A stretch of 64,000 bases of DNA from positions 78,451 through 142,450 of the forward strand of contig DJWO01000001.1 in assembly GCA_002441005.1 (NCBI GenBank), written 5' to 3'. The notes beneath the pieces were generated by a model. It was not told where the DNA came from. It did no database searches and worked only from the letters and a program-made list of their open reading frames with translations. Positions 54,794-63,887 of the stretch are shown piece after piece (within the stretch, counting starts at the first letter, position 1; each line of letters opens with the position of its first letter). Source of the stretch: Candidatus Aminicenantes bacterium UBA6228 (lineage in GTDB: Bacteria; Acidobacteriota; Aminicenantia; Aminicenantales; Saccharicenantaceae). Position numbers and translations under genes: made by a program.

Positions 54794-56218
54794 ATGATTG
54801 AACCTGGACTTAATCCAGAATCAAAAATTCGCCCCTCAAGCCAGTGGCCGGCTGAGCAGGAGATGGAGCTGGCAAGTTCTGAAGAGCTGAGCTCTTTTAG
54901 CTTCTTCTCACCGGCAACTGACCAGGCTACCAGGCCGGCTGATGACCGGGAAGACCAGGCCTTTTCTTCTAACTTGATCAAAATTTATCTTCAGGATATG
55001 GGTCAGATCCGGCTTCTATCCAAGGACAAGGAAATTGAACTGGCCCGCCAGATAGAAAGGGCTGAGATGGCCCTGGTGAGCGGACTGTTGCAGACCGATC
55101 TTTCCCTGACCGAACTCGAGTCCCTTTACCAGGAGGTAAAAGCCAGCCCGGAGGAGGTAGGACGCTGGTTTAATCTGCCAGGCAATGATTACAGCCCGGC
55201 CAACGTTAAAAAAACGGCCGAGCGGGCTTCGGCCAGGCTGGCTTCTATCCGGAAGCTGGCCCTGAAGCTCAAGTCTATGCCAGCTGATAAGAAAAATAGA
55301 CTCAACCGGGCCAGACTCAGCCTCAGAATCAGGCAACAGGTCCTCGGACTTGACCTCCGCTGGGACAGAAAATATGAGCTGGTGGATAGAATAAAACAGA
55401 ACCTGAGAGATAAAGCCCTGGTCAGTTCCAGAGCCGAACAGCTTAATTTGCAAAGAATTGAGGAGCAAATCGAACGGGCCAATCAGCTCAGGCGGCAGGC
55501 GATGAATGAGCTTATTGCTGCCAATCTGAGGCTGGTGGTCTCGATAGCCAAGAAATTTCAGAATCATGGGCTGAGCCTGCTTGACCTGATTCAGGAAGGC
55601 AATCTGGGTTTGATCAGAGCCGCTGAGAAATTTGATTATCACCGCGGACACAAATTTTCGACCTATGCCACCTGGTGGATCAGGCAATCGATTACCCGGG
55701 CTATCGCCGATCAGGCCAGAACTGTCCGCTTGCCGGTCCATTTAGTCGAAACCATCCAGCGGATGAAAAAACTGGCTCAGAAGCACTTTCAGAAAGAAGG
55801 AAAGGAGCCGAACGGCCAGCAACTGGCTCGCCAGCTGGGGTTAAGCAGCAGCCAGGTGCTTGACCTGGCGACTCTTGCCCAGGACGAAATTTCCTTAGAG
55901 ACTCCGGTTAATGACTCGGGCGATTCAGTTCTGTCAGATTTTATTGAGGATAACCAGGTAGTTAACCCGGTTGAATCATATATCAAGGCCAGTTTAAGGG
56001 AAAACCTGAACCAGGCCATCGATCTTCTGTCTGACCGGGAAAGAGAAATTATCACCAGGCGCTATGGCCTGAAAGACGGACATGAGTATACTCTGTCAGA
56101 AATCGGACGGCATTTTCATCTTACCCGCGAAAGAATCCGGCAGATAGAGCTCCGGGCTTTAAGAAGGATAAGGGAGTCCCGGGCAGGAGAGATTCTGAAG
56201 TCTTTTCAGGCATCTTAA
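54794..56218 (+). CDS. RpoD/SigA-family RNA polymerase sigma factor
   Basis: The ATG at 54794 has AAGGAGAG upstream and gives 474 residues. Region 1.2 is IKIYLQDMGQIRLLSKDKEIELA. After a variable helical segment come region 2 (ANLRLVVSIAKKF, LLDLIQEGNLGL, KFSTYATWWIRQSITRAI) and region 3 (VRLPVHLVETIQRM). Region 4 is in EREIITRRYG and the helix-turn-helix LSEIGRHFHLTRERIRQIE. This is a group 1 or group 2 sigma-70. No dnaG is adjacent and no clear region 1.1 is seen, so primary versus secondary status is open. Confidence 0.9.
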   Translation: MIEPGLNPESKIRPSSQWPAEQEMELASSEELSSFSFFSPATDQATRPADDREDQAFSSNLIKIYLQDMGQIRLLSKDKEIELARQIERAEMALVSGLLQTDLSLTELESLYQEVKASPEEVGRWFNLPGNDYSPANVKKTAERASARLASIRKLALKLKSMPADKKNRLNRARLSLRIRQQVLGLDLRWDRKYELVDRIKQNLRDKALVSSRAEQLNLQRIEEQIERANQLRRQAMNELIAANLRLVVSIAKKFQNHGLSLLDLIQEGNLGLIRAAEKFDYHRGHKFSTYATWWIRQSITRAIADQARTVRLPVHLVETIQRMKKLAQKHFQKEGKEPNGQQLARQLGLSSSQVLDLATLAQDEISLETPVNDSGDSVLSDFIEDNQVVNPVESYIKASLRENLNQAIDLLSDREREIITRRYGLKDGHEYTLSEIGRHFHLTRERIRQIELRALRRIRESRAGEILKSFQAS

Positions 56219-56351
56219 TTTACTTGTTTTCTATCAGTTAGCTCTGTTTTTACCTGGTCAGCAGCTGCCTTGATCCCGGTTTTTCTTGCCAAAGGACCCC
56301 TTTTCTGTTAGTCTAATAAACTAATCTAATCATTGATGGACACTGCTCGAG

Positions 56352-57323
56352 ATGACCGGGGTTCAAATAAAAAGAGTCAGTTTAATTGCTCCTTCAACCT
56401 GTTTGCCCAGATCTGAAAAAAGCCGGGTCACCCAGACTATCCGCTATCTGACCAGCATTCTGGGCCAGGTCGAAATTGATGTTTGTCCCTATCTTTTTTC
56501 AAGTGATGAACTGATTGACCATGTAACTGCCCCGCTCGATGACCGGGCAGAAAGCTTCAAGGAAGCCATTAGAAACTCGGACCTGATTATCTCGGTGGCT
56601 GGTGGAACGGGAGCAGAAGATATTCTCTTTAAGATTGATAAAAAAGATTACCGGATTTTGAGAGAAAGGAAGCCCCTGCTGGTTGGCTTTTCCGACTTTA
56701 CTTTTCTTCTAAATGAAATTTATTATAATTCTCGCATCCCGGCCGTTTATTTTCCAACCCTCAGGCTGGGGCGGGGGAATTTAAAGAAAATAGAAGACCT
56801 GTTTTTTGACCGGCCAATTCAGTACCACGGGACAGCCTGGCTGACCGATCCCCCGAAAAGGAGATTATCAGGCATTCCCCTGGGTGGTAATCTATCGACT
56901 TTTGTCAATTTTTTAAATAGAAAGGAGCCGCCGGCCTTTAACTGGAAAAAATATATCCTCTTTTTTGAAGATATTCAGATTGATGTCGAAGACCTCCATC
57001 GCCTGCTGGCTGCCCTCCGCCGTCATAAAGTCTTCAAGGAAATTAAAGGGCTGGTCATTGGTTCCTTAGCCAGCTACAACAAAAACGGGAATTACCGGGC
57101 TGTTCAGAAAGAAAATTTGCGCTTCATCCGAAATTATTTAAGCGACATCATTGAAAAAAGGAAAGAGCGGAAAAATCCGCTGCCCATCCTGTCAGTTTCC
57201 AACTTCGGGCATAACGTCCCGCGAGATATGATGGCTGTGCCAGTTGGCGGCCAGGTCGTCGTTGACCGGCATAAAAATGTAATCTTCCGGCTCCACCGCC
57301 AGAGAAAAATCCGTCAGTCTTAG
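56352..57323 (+). CDS. S66 family LD-carboxypeptidase
   Basis: The 323-residue protein has the S66 triad: Ser114 in VGFSDFTFLL, Glu in LFFEDIQ and His in NFGHNVPRD. It also has SVAGGTGAED and GIPLGGNLST. Family members trim the terminal D-alanine from muropeptide tetrapeptides during murein recycling, while others (MccF type) cleave peptide-nucleotide antibiotics. No signal peptide is present, so it is cytosolic. It overlaps the convergent trxB gene by four bases. Confidence 0.88.
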   Translation: MTGVQIKRVSLIAPSTCLPRSEKSRVTQTIRYLTSILGQVEIDVCPYLFSSDELIDHVTAPLDDRAESFKEAIRNSDLIISVAGGTGAEDILFKIDKKDYRILRERKPLLVGFSDFTFLLNEIYYNSRIPAVYFPTLRLGRGNLKKIEDLFFDRPIQYHGTAWLTDPPKRRLSGIPLGGNLSTFVNFLNRKEPPAFNWKKYILFFEDIQIDVEDLHRLLAALRRHKVFKEIKGLVIGSLASYNKNGNYRAVQKENLRFIRNYLSDIIEKRKERKNPLPILSVSNFGHNVPRDMMAVPVGGQVVVDRHKNVIFRLHRQRKIRQS

Positions 57324-58300
57324 CTCCGGTCGTTCTGGGAGGATTCGATCTCATCCAGATACTGCTTGACCGAATAGGCAGCCAGAGCTCCATCTCCAAC
57401 CGCCGTGGCAATCTGCCTTAAAATCTTGGAGCGGGCATCGCCCGCCACATAAACGCCAGGAAGACTGGTTTTAAGAGTTTTGTCCTCAGCCAGGATAAAG
57501 CCATAGTGGTCTTTTTCTATCTCCTGGAATGGCTCGGCATTGGGAGACAGACCGGCGAAGATAAACACCCCGTCAACTTTGATATCTTTAACGGCCCTGG
57601 TTTTGAGGTCTTCGATCTTAACCCCCCTGACTGTTCGCTCGCCATAGATTTCGAGCAACCGGTGGCGGAAAAGAAAGCTAACATTTTTTTGCTTTTTTAT
57701 TCTCTCCTGCAAAATCGGCTCGGCTGTCATCTGCGGCAAAAATTCAACTAAGGTAATGGAGTTGACGAACTTCAAAAGATGCAGGCTTTCCTGAATACCC
57801 GAGCTGCCGCAGCCGGCGACGATAATGTCTTTACCTCTAAATAATGGGGCATCGCAGGTGGCGCAATAGGAAACCCCTCGGCCTTTATACTCATTTTCAC
57901 CCGTTATTCCGATTTCTTTATACCTGGTGCCAGTGGCGATAATGACCGCTTTAGATTTAAAGGTGCCCCGGTCAGTCACCACTATTTTTTCCGTCCCGGA
58001 AAGCTCAACCGAATTAACCGGAGTCGCTTCGGCTATTTCCGCTTCAAATTTCCGAGCCTGCTCACGGAAAGCAGCCATCAATTCCGGTCCCATAACCCCG
58101 TTCGGAAAACCAGGGTAATTCTCGACTATTTCGGTGGTTGAAGCCAGGCCCCCGGCCGGAGCCGGATCAATTACCAGTGTCTTAAGTAATGACCTGGAAG
58201 CATAAAGAGCGGCAGTCAGTCCGGCCGGCCCGGCCCCCAGAATAATGACATCATAAAGAACATCAGTTTTTACTTCTTTGGGCAGTCCTAAATCTATCAT
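57320..58300 (-). CDS. trxB: Thioredoxin-disulfide reductase
   Basis: The 326-residue flavoenzyme has FAD-binding ILGAGPAGLTAALYA, the redox pair in SYCATCDAPLF, the NADPH fold VAGCGSSGIQESLHL and the C-terminal VYVAGDARS. It reduces thioredoxin with NADPH. The partner thioredoxin is probably the gene at 25637. A GAGGAGG site precedes the ATG. Confidence 0.96.
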   Translation of the reverse strand: MIDLGLPKEVKTDVLYDVIILGAGPAGLTAALYASRSLLKTLVIDPAPAGGLASTTEIVENYPGFPNGVMGPELMAAFREQARKFEAEIAEATPVNSVELSGTEKIVVTDRGTFKSKAVIIATGTRYKEIGITGENEYKGRGVSYCATCDAPLFRGKDIIVAGCGSSGIQESLHLLKFVNSITLVEFLPQMTAEPILQERIKKQKNVSFLFRHRLLEIYGERTVRGVKIEDLKTRAVKDIKVDGVFIFAGLSPNAEPFQEIEKDHYGFILAEDKTLKTSLPGVYVAGDARSKILRQIATAVGDGALAAYSVKQYLDEIESSQNDRS

Positions 58301-58409
58301 CTTGGCCTCCTCAGGCGGTTAAATAAGTGCTCAGTCAAGTTATATTTTTATTTTTTTATCCTTTGCTCCCCGTAGCTCTTTCTTACGGTCCAGTTTTTAT
58401 TTTACCATA

Positions 58410-58461
58410 TTAGTCTATCCTGCCAGCTAAAGACTAAAATTATCTTGCCTTAAAAGATAAT
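58410..58461 (+). promoter_or_regulatory. Two palindromes in the trxB / FGE-fusion intergenic region
   Basis: TTAGTCT (58410-58416) / AGACTAA (58431-58437), and ATTATCTT (58439-58446) / AAGATAAT (58454-58461), sit side by side in the 215-base divergent gap. They may be operators for either gene. No T-tract follows, so a terminator is unlikely. Confidence 0.4.
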
Positions 58462-58515
58462 AAAAGTGAAAATTAGTTGATTAAAAAAAGACACCAGGAT
58501 AGAGAGGCAGGCCAA

Positions 58516-61464
58516 ATGAATCTTAAAAAATTCCTGAAAAATGTTTCATTATTATTTTTGTTTTCAGTAATCTGCTTGAGCTGGCTGACCGCCTTCCCGC
58601 CTTCTTCCGGAGCTGCCCAGCCTGACACCAGACTGGCTTCTGTCGAGTTGAGAGTCTCGGCAGTGAGCGGCCTGGCCGTGGAGAAAATCGGCCTGCCTGA
58701 CAGCCGCCTCCTGACTCTCTCCTCCCCTCTCCCGCTTTTTAGCTTCCTCCTGGAGAATAAACCGGTGACCTCAGCTCTGAGCCGCCCAGCCGGTGGCGAA
58801 ACATCAATAATCTTAACCAGCGGCAGGATAGACGATAAAAAGCTTGAATTCAAAATTAACGAAGCTATAAAAGGAACTTTGACCGGGAAGCTTTCTTCCT
58901 ATCCTGGACTGGCCATCAGCCTGCGCTTTGAAAATATCTCAAAAGAAAAAATCAAACTGGAGAACCTGGTTCCCCTTGGCGAAGGACAGGACAGGGTTTA
59001 CATCACAGCCGGACTGCCTGATAGCTGGCCACACTATCTCAGCCGGACACTTCTTTACCGGTCGGGTAAAACCCCGGTTGGCGTTCTTTTACCGGATAAT
59101 GCCTGGCATCTTGGCTTCTGCGACCTGGAAATAAGCCCGGGGCTATACCTCACCGGTCTGGCCCGCAGAACCGGCCGGGACAGGGCCGAATTCAGCCGCT
59201 GGGCAGCCACCCTCGAGCCCGGAGGCTCAGTTAGCTATGACCTCTATTTCGATCTTCATCAGGCTCCATCTCTTCCTGCCGGGTTGGCCTCCGACCTGCT
59301 GGCCCAGCCTGAATCCTGGTTTCAAGGCCTCAAGATGATGTTTCAGGAGCGCTACCTCTATGACCTGGATAAATTTGATAAGACGCTGTTTGAACGCTCC
59401 GATCTCCAGTGGATAAGAAAAACCTATTTGATGCTCCTTCAATTTGCCTGGGACCACACTTACTATGACTGGGCCGGGCAAAAAAATAACTTTTATCAGA
59501 ATTTATCCGCCTGGGATAAACTGGTCGGTAAAATAGATATTTATTCCATCTGGCCGACCTGGCCGAGGCTCGGACTGGATGAGCGCAATCAATTCGATCT
59601 CTACCGTGATCTCCCCGGTGGGCTGGCTGAACTCAAAAAGCAGGTGGCTTATGCCCATCAAAACAGGAAAAAATACTTTATCGCTTATAACCCCTGGGAT
59701 GAAGGCACCCGCCATGAAGAACATCTTAAGGCGATTGAAAACTTACTCAGAGAGATTCAGGCTGACGGTGTTGTTCTCGATACTCGCGGAGAGTCCAGCC
59801 GGGAATTTCAGGCTATGGCCGACCGGGTCAAGCCCGGTATCATCATGTATTCAGAAGGGATGGCGATCCCGAAGAATATGCCGGGCATTGTCTCCGGGCG
59901 GGTTCACGATGCCCTCTATCTCCCGCCGGCAGTTAATTTGAATAAATTCATCAAGCCTGATTTTGCCATTTTCCGGGTAATTCAGCCGGGAGAAGCCCGT
60001 TTCAGGCGGGAAGCCTCGGTAGCCTTTTTTAACGGCTATGGCACCGAAATAAACACCATGCGCCCTGCCCGGCCAGAGACTATGGAAGAAGATTTAAAGC
60101 ATCTCGGACGGACACTTAAAATTCTTCGAGAAAATAGTTCGGCTTTCCTGAGTCAGGACTGGATTCCCCTTTATCCTTCCTTTCAGGATGGAATTTCAGT
60201 CAACTGCTGGCCTGAAGCCCGAAAGATTATCTTTACCATCTTCAGCTTAAGACCTGAGGGCTATAAAGGCCCGCTTATCCCGGTAAAGGAAAAACCAGGC
60301 TTCCATGCGGTTAGCCTCTGGCGTCACGAAGAAGTTGAGGCTGAAAAAATCAACAACCTGTCTTACCTGCCGGTTGATATTGAAGCCTTTAGCCGCCAGC
60401 TGCTTGAGACCAGAATGGAAGGCAATCCCGAATGCTTAGCTATTTTACCTGAATTAATAGAGGCCAGAAGAATTGAGGACAGAATAATAATCAACTTGAG
60501 CGAAAAGCCGGCCGGCGGGCAGTTGGTCCTGACGGCTGGTAATCCGGGCTATGAGACGCAGCCTGTCAGCCTGCCAGCGGCTGAGACGGAGTTTTCTCTC
60601 CGGGAAAAATTCGGAAGAAACGGCGACAAGTTGGTTATCCAGCTTTTTGACTCTCAGGGGGAGCTTCTGGATGAAAGAGTCCTCAGTTTACCGCCTGCCC
60701 TGCCCCGTCTGGTCAGCGAGATCAAAAGAACCGAGCCGGCCTCTAGACCACCAGCTCAGATGGCCGAAATTCCAGCCAGCGAATATCTTTTTAAGACGAC
60801 CCCTGATCCTGATGATCCAAACCCCATTATCCCCTATCCGGACCGCCCCGCCGCTCAAACCATAAAAATCAAAAGATTTTTTATTGACCGCTACCCGGTG
60901 ACCAATGCTCAGTATGCTGAATTTGTTAAAAAGACTGGCTACCGGCCGGCTGATTCAACCAATTTTTTAAAGCACTGGATAAACGGCCAGCCACCCAAAG
61001 GTCAGGAGAATCATCCGGTCGTCTGGGTCAGTTTAAAAGATGCCGAAGCTTATGCCAGCTGGGCTGGTAAACGTTTACCGGCTGAGGCCGAATGGCAATA
61101 TGCCGCTCAGGGTCTGGATGGACGGCTTTATCCTTGGGGAAATGATTTTGATCCCGCCCGCTGTAATAACAAACATGGTCAGACTCAGCCCGTGACCGCT
61201 CACCCGGCTGGAGCCAGCCCGTTCGGGGCTGAGGATTTAGTTGGCAATGTCTGGCAGTTAACCTCAGATGTTTATGATAATGGAGCTTATAATTTTGTCA
61301 TCATAAAAGGCGGTAGTTATTATTCTCCGGAAACAAGTATCTGGTATCCGAAAAGCGGTCCCCTGCCGGTCAACCGCCAGCAAATGCTGCTCCTGTTGTC
61401 GCCCGGACTTGACCGCTGTGCCACCGTCGGCTTCCGCTGTGTTAAAGATGCCAGTCAGCCTTGA
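58516..61464 (+). CDS. Secreted TIM-barrel-like protein fused to an FGE/SUMF1-like domain
   Basis: The ATG at 58516 is preferred (GAGAGGCAGG upstream) and gives 982 residues with a signal peptide. A beta-sandwich N terminus is followed by a region (about 280-560) reminiscent of a glycoside-hydrolase TIM barrel (LQFAWDHTYYDW, IYSIWPTWPRLGLD, FIAYNPWDEGTRHEEHL, DGVVLDTRGESS). I do not recognise its family. The last ~190 residues are an FGE-sulfatase fold (RFFIDRYPVTNAQYAEFVKK, KRLPAEAEWQYAA, YPWGNDFDPARCNNK, TVGFRC). The C-x4-C copper pair of true formylglycine-generating enzymes is absent, so a binding or structural role is more likely. Confidence 0.78.
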   Translation: MNLKKFLKNVSLLFLFSVICLSWLTAFPPSSGAAQPDTRLASVELRVSAVSGLAVEKIGLPDSRLLTLSSPLPLFSFLLENKPVTSALSRPAGGETSIILTSGRIDDKKLEFKINEAIKGTLTGKLSSYPGLAISLRFENISKEKIKLENLVPLGEGQDRVYITAGLPDSWPHYLSRTLLYRSGKTPVGVLLPDNAWHLGFCDLEISPGLYLTGLARRTGRDRAEFSRWAATLEPGGSVSYDLYFDLHQAPSLPAGLASDLLAQPESWFQGLKMMFQERYLYDLDKFDKTLFERSDLQWIRKTYLMLLQFAWDHTYYDWAGQKNNFYQNLSAWDKLVGKIDIYSIWPTWPRLGLDERNQFDLYRDLPGGLAELKKQVAYAHQNRKKYFIAYNPWDEGTRHEEHLKAIENLLREIQADGVVLDTRGESSREFQAMADRVKPGIIMYSEGMAIPKNMPGIVSGRVHDALYLPPAVNLNKFIKPDFAIFRVIQPGEARFRREASVAFFNGYGTEINTMRPARPETMEEDLKHLGRTLKILRENSSAFLSQDWIPLYPSFQDGISVNCWPEARKIIFTIFSLRPEGYKGPLIPVKEKPGFHAVSLWRHEEVEAEKINNLSYLPVDIEAFSRQLLETRMEGNPECLAILPELIEARRIEDRIIINLSEKPAGGQLVLTAGNPGYETQPVSLPAAETEFSLREKFGRNGDKLVIQLFDSQGELLDERVLSLPPALPRLVSEIKRTEPASRPPAQMAEIPASEYLFKTTPDPDDPNPIIPYPDRPAAQTIKIKRFFIDRYPVTNAQYAEFVKKTGYRPADSTNFLKHWINGQPPKGQENHPVVWVSLKDAEAYASWAGKRLPAEAEWQYAAQGLDGRLYPWGNDFDPARCNNKHGQTQPVTAHPAGASPFGAEDLVGNVWQLTSDVYDNGAYNFVIIKGGSYYSPETSIWYPKSGPLPVNRQQMLLLLSPGLDRCATVGFRCVKDASQP

Positions 61465-61482
61465 ATTAACGCGGTGAGTCAG

Positions 61483-61507
61483 CCTGAGTTAAAATTCAGG
61501 ATTTTTT
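61483..61507 (+). terminator. Intrinsic terminator of the FGE-fusion gene
   Basis: CCTGAG (61483-61488) pairs with TTCAGG (61495-61500) around six bases and is followed by ATTTTTT. It overlaps the stop codon of the convergent gene. Confidence 0.6.
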
Positions 61508-61936
61508 GATCAGCTCAAAATTTTTGAGGCCATTTTCTTCGACTTCCTGTTCATAGACTCTCAGGTATTTATTCTTTTTTTCCAGAAATTCATCCAGGTC
61601 TATTTTGTCGAGAGGCAGGCTGCCAAACTCTTTAATAGCCTCCCGCTCGGCCAGGCGGTTAATCAGCTCTTCCCAGAAGCAGAAGCTGTCATATTCACCG
61701 ATATAATCATGGAGGCTTTCTTCAAAATCGAATGATGGCAAATATTTTTCTCCCCTCTCATCTCTAACCGCCTTTTCTTCCAGCCCGGCTTTTCCCGCCT
61801 GGGAAAAGATTAGAGAAACAACGTCAGAGTAGTCTTCAAGATAATCGTCGGTGCGATAGGCATTGATCAGCCAGTTACCTAAGTAAACCAGTTCAAGAAG
61901 TTTTTCATATTGCTCGCGGGTCAGGTTCAAGTCCAT
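61496..61936 (-). CDS. Hypothetical acidic helical protein
   Basis: The 146-residue, strongly acidic, mostly helical protein has no signal or membrane segment. Distinct segments are LTREQYEKLLELVYLGNWLI and FWEELINRLAEREAI. GGAG precedes the ATG by eight bases. No family is recognised with confidence, but the regular composition and good start argue that it is real. Confidence 0.75.
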   Translation of the reverse strand: MDLNLTREQYEKLLELVYLGNWLINAYRTDDYLEDYSDVVSLIFSQAGKAGLEEKAVRDERGEKYLPSFDFEESLHDYIGEYDSFCFWEELINRLAEREAIKEFGSLPLDKIDLDEFLEKKNKYLRVYEQEVEENGLKNFELIKKS

Positions 61937-62192
61937 AGATTTTCTCCTTCAAAACGATTTAAAAGCCAGAAAGTCAATCCGCGGCCAGTATAAAGCAAAT
62001 CCTGGCTAAAAAAAACAAGTAGCTGCCCTGGTCCCTAAAACCGTTCTAATTGGCTAACTGCCAGGGAACTGAGAAAAATCCGCTTTTTCTTCTGTCTTTT
62101 ATCTGTTAGCCATCTGTTAGTTTTTTAAGATAGACTCAATTTTCTTCTTTAAATTGATTTTCTCCTTGAATTAAAGCTTTGATCAGGCAAAA

Positions 62193-63857
62193 ATGTTAGA
62201 GATGAAACAGCCGGTGCCGCCAGAAAATCTTCAAGATCAGCTCGAACTCACCCCGCAGTTTAAAAAGACCTTAAAACTGCTGGGAGAGACCGACCAATCT
62301 CTGTTTATTACCGGCCGGGCTGGAACCGGCAAAAGCACCCTGCTCGATTATTTCAGGCAAACAACCCCGAAAAAGGTGGTGGTTCTGGCCCCAACCGGCG
62401 TGGCTGCCCTGAATGTCAAAGGTCAGACCATTCATTCCTTCTTTTCTTTCCGGCCGGATATTACCCCGGAAAAAGTGAAGAGGCTCCCGGCTTTAAAGCA
62501 AAAGCTGATTAAATCGCTCGACGCCCTGATTATTGATGAGATTTCCATGGTCAGAGCTGATCTCCTCGACTGTGTTGACCTGGCTTTGAGGCTTAACCGC
62601 GGCTTTGAAGATTTACCTTTTGGCGGCCTGCAGATGATTTTAATCGGTGACCTTTATCAATTGCCGCCGGTCGTGACGCCGCGCGAACAGGCGGTCTTTT
62701 CCGGCCACTATGAATCGCCTTATTTTTTCTCAGCCAATGTTTTCCGGGATAAGAATTTCAGGCTGGAATATATCGAGCTGGATAAAGTCTTCCGTCAAAA
62801 AGACCAGTCCTTCTTGGAGCTGCTCAATGCCATCCGCAATCGCTCGATAAATGAAGAGCAACTGGCTCGTCTCAATTCCCGCTGCCTTCCCGATTTTAAG
62901 CCCGACGAAGCAGAATTTTATATAACGCTGACCAGCACCAATGAGGCAGCTGATGCCATTAACCAGGAAAAATTGAACCGCCTGCCGGGAGAAGCCAGAT
63001 CTTATCAGGGAGAAATCGAAGGCGAGTTCGACCAGGGTTATTTGCCCACTTCACAAGTTCTAACTTTAAAGGAAGGTGCCCAGGTTATGCTCTTGACCAA
63101 CGATTCCTACGGCCGCTGGGTCAATGGCTCCATCGGGCGGATCGAAGAAATAATCAGGCCGGAAGAAGAGGCCGAGGTGATCATGGTCCGGCTGTCATCG
63201 GGTGAGCTGGTTGATATTTTGCCCCATCAGTGGGAAATCTTTCATTTTGAGTTTGACCAGAAGAAAAATAAAATCGTGAGCCGGGTGGTTGGAACTTTTA
63301 TCCAGTATCCACTCCGCCTGTCCTGGGCAGTGACGATTCACAAAAGCCAGGGCAAGACTTTTGACCGGGTGGTGGTGGATATCGGACGGGGTGCTTTTGC
63401 CCATGGCCAGGTTTATGTCGCTTTGAGCCGCTGCACCAGTTTTAAAGGCCTGGTTCTTAAAAAGCCGATTAAAAAAGGCCATATTCTAATGGACTACCGG
63501 GTTGTCCGCTTTCTGACCAGGTTTCAATATGAGCAGGCTTCGGAAAAGCTGCCGGTTGAGGTTAAAAGAAAAAGGATCAAAGAAGCCATTAAAGACAACC
63601 AGTGGCTGGAGATGATATATCTCAAGCCAGATGATACCAGAAGCCAGAGGGTGGTCAGGCCGGTAGCTCTCAGCTGGATGGAATACGGAGGGAAAAGTTT
63701 TGAAGGACTCAGGGCCTATTGTTTTCTAAGGCAGGAAGAACGCACCTTCCGGCTGGACCGGATTCTCGAGCTCAAAGTTATTGAACCGCAGGAAAAGGCT
63801 GGCAAAAAACGCTCAGGGCACTTATTGCCTCATGAGAGAATCTATACGAAACCATAA
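62193..63857 (+). CDS. PIF1-like helicase with C-terminal WYL domain
   Basis: The 554-residue protein has Walker A GRAGTGKSTLLDYF, APTGVAALNVKGQTIHSFF, ALIIDEISMVRADLLDC and LIGDLYQLPPV. The C-terminal helicase motif is in AVTIHKSQGKTFDRVVVDIGRG and YVALSRCTSF. Residues about 468-535 are a WYL domain (EMIYLKPDD, RVVRPVALSWM, RTFRLDRILEL). PIF1 helicases unwind 5' to 3', including G-quadruplexes. A WYL module on a Thermotoga PIF1 has been described as an accessory ssDNA-binding part (from memory). It converges on a partial gene that starts one base after its stop. The 256-base gap upstream holds no gene, only the inverted repeat GGCTAAC/GTTAGCC (62052-62058 and 62105-62111). Confidence 0.9.
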   Translation: MLEMKQPVPPENLQDQLELTPQFKKTLKLLGETDQSLFITGRAGTGKSTLLDYFRQTTPKKVVVLAPTGVAALNVKGQTIHSFFSFRPDITPEKVKRLPALKQKLIKSLDALIIDEISMVRADLLDCVDLALRLNRGFEDLPFGGLQMILIGDLYQLPPVVTPREQAVFSGHYESPYFFSANVFRDKNFRLEYIELDKVFRQKDQSFLELLNAIRNRSINEEQLARLNSRCLPDFKPDEAEFYITLTSTNEAADAINQEKLNRLPGEARSYQGEIEGEFDQGYLPTSQVLTLKEGAQVMLLTNDSYGRWVNGSIGRIEEIIRPEEEAEVIMVRLSSGELVDILPHQWEIFHFEFDQKKNKIVSRVVGTFIQYPLRLSWAVTIHKSQGKTFDRVVVDIGRGAFAHGQVYVALSRCTSFKGLVLKKPIKKGHILMDYRVVRFLTRFQYEQASEKLPVEVKRKRIKEAIKDNQWLEMIYLKPDDTRSQRVVRPVALSWMEYGGKSFEGLRAYCFLRQEERTFRLDRILELKVIEPQEKAGKKRSGHLLPHERIYTKP

Positions 63858-63887
63858 TCATTGCCTCACATAAGAATCTATACGAAA
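63824..63887. repeat. 36-base imperfect tandem duplication at the end of the PIF1 gene
   Basis: Copies at 63824-63851 and 63860-63887 match at 24 of 28 positions, beginning ATTGCCTCA and ending AGAATCTATACGAAA, with a 36-base period. Copy 1 encodes the C terminus of PIF1. Copy 2 is read on the other strand as the C terminus of the convergent gene. Confidence 0.8.
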
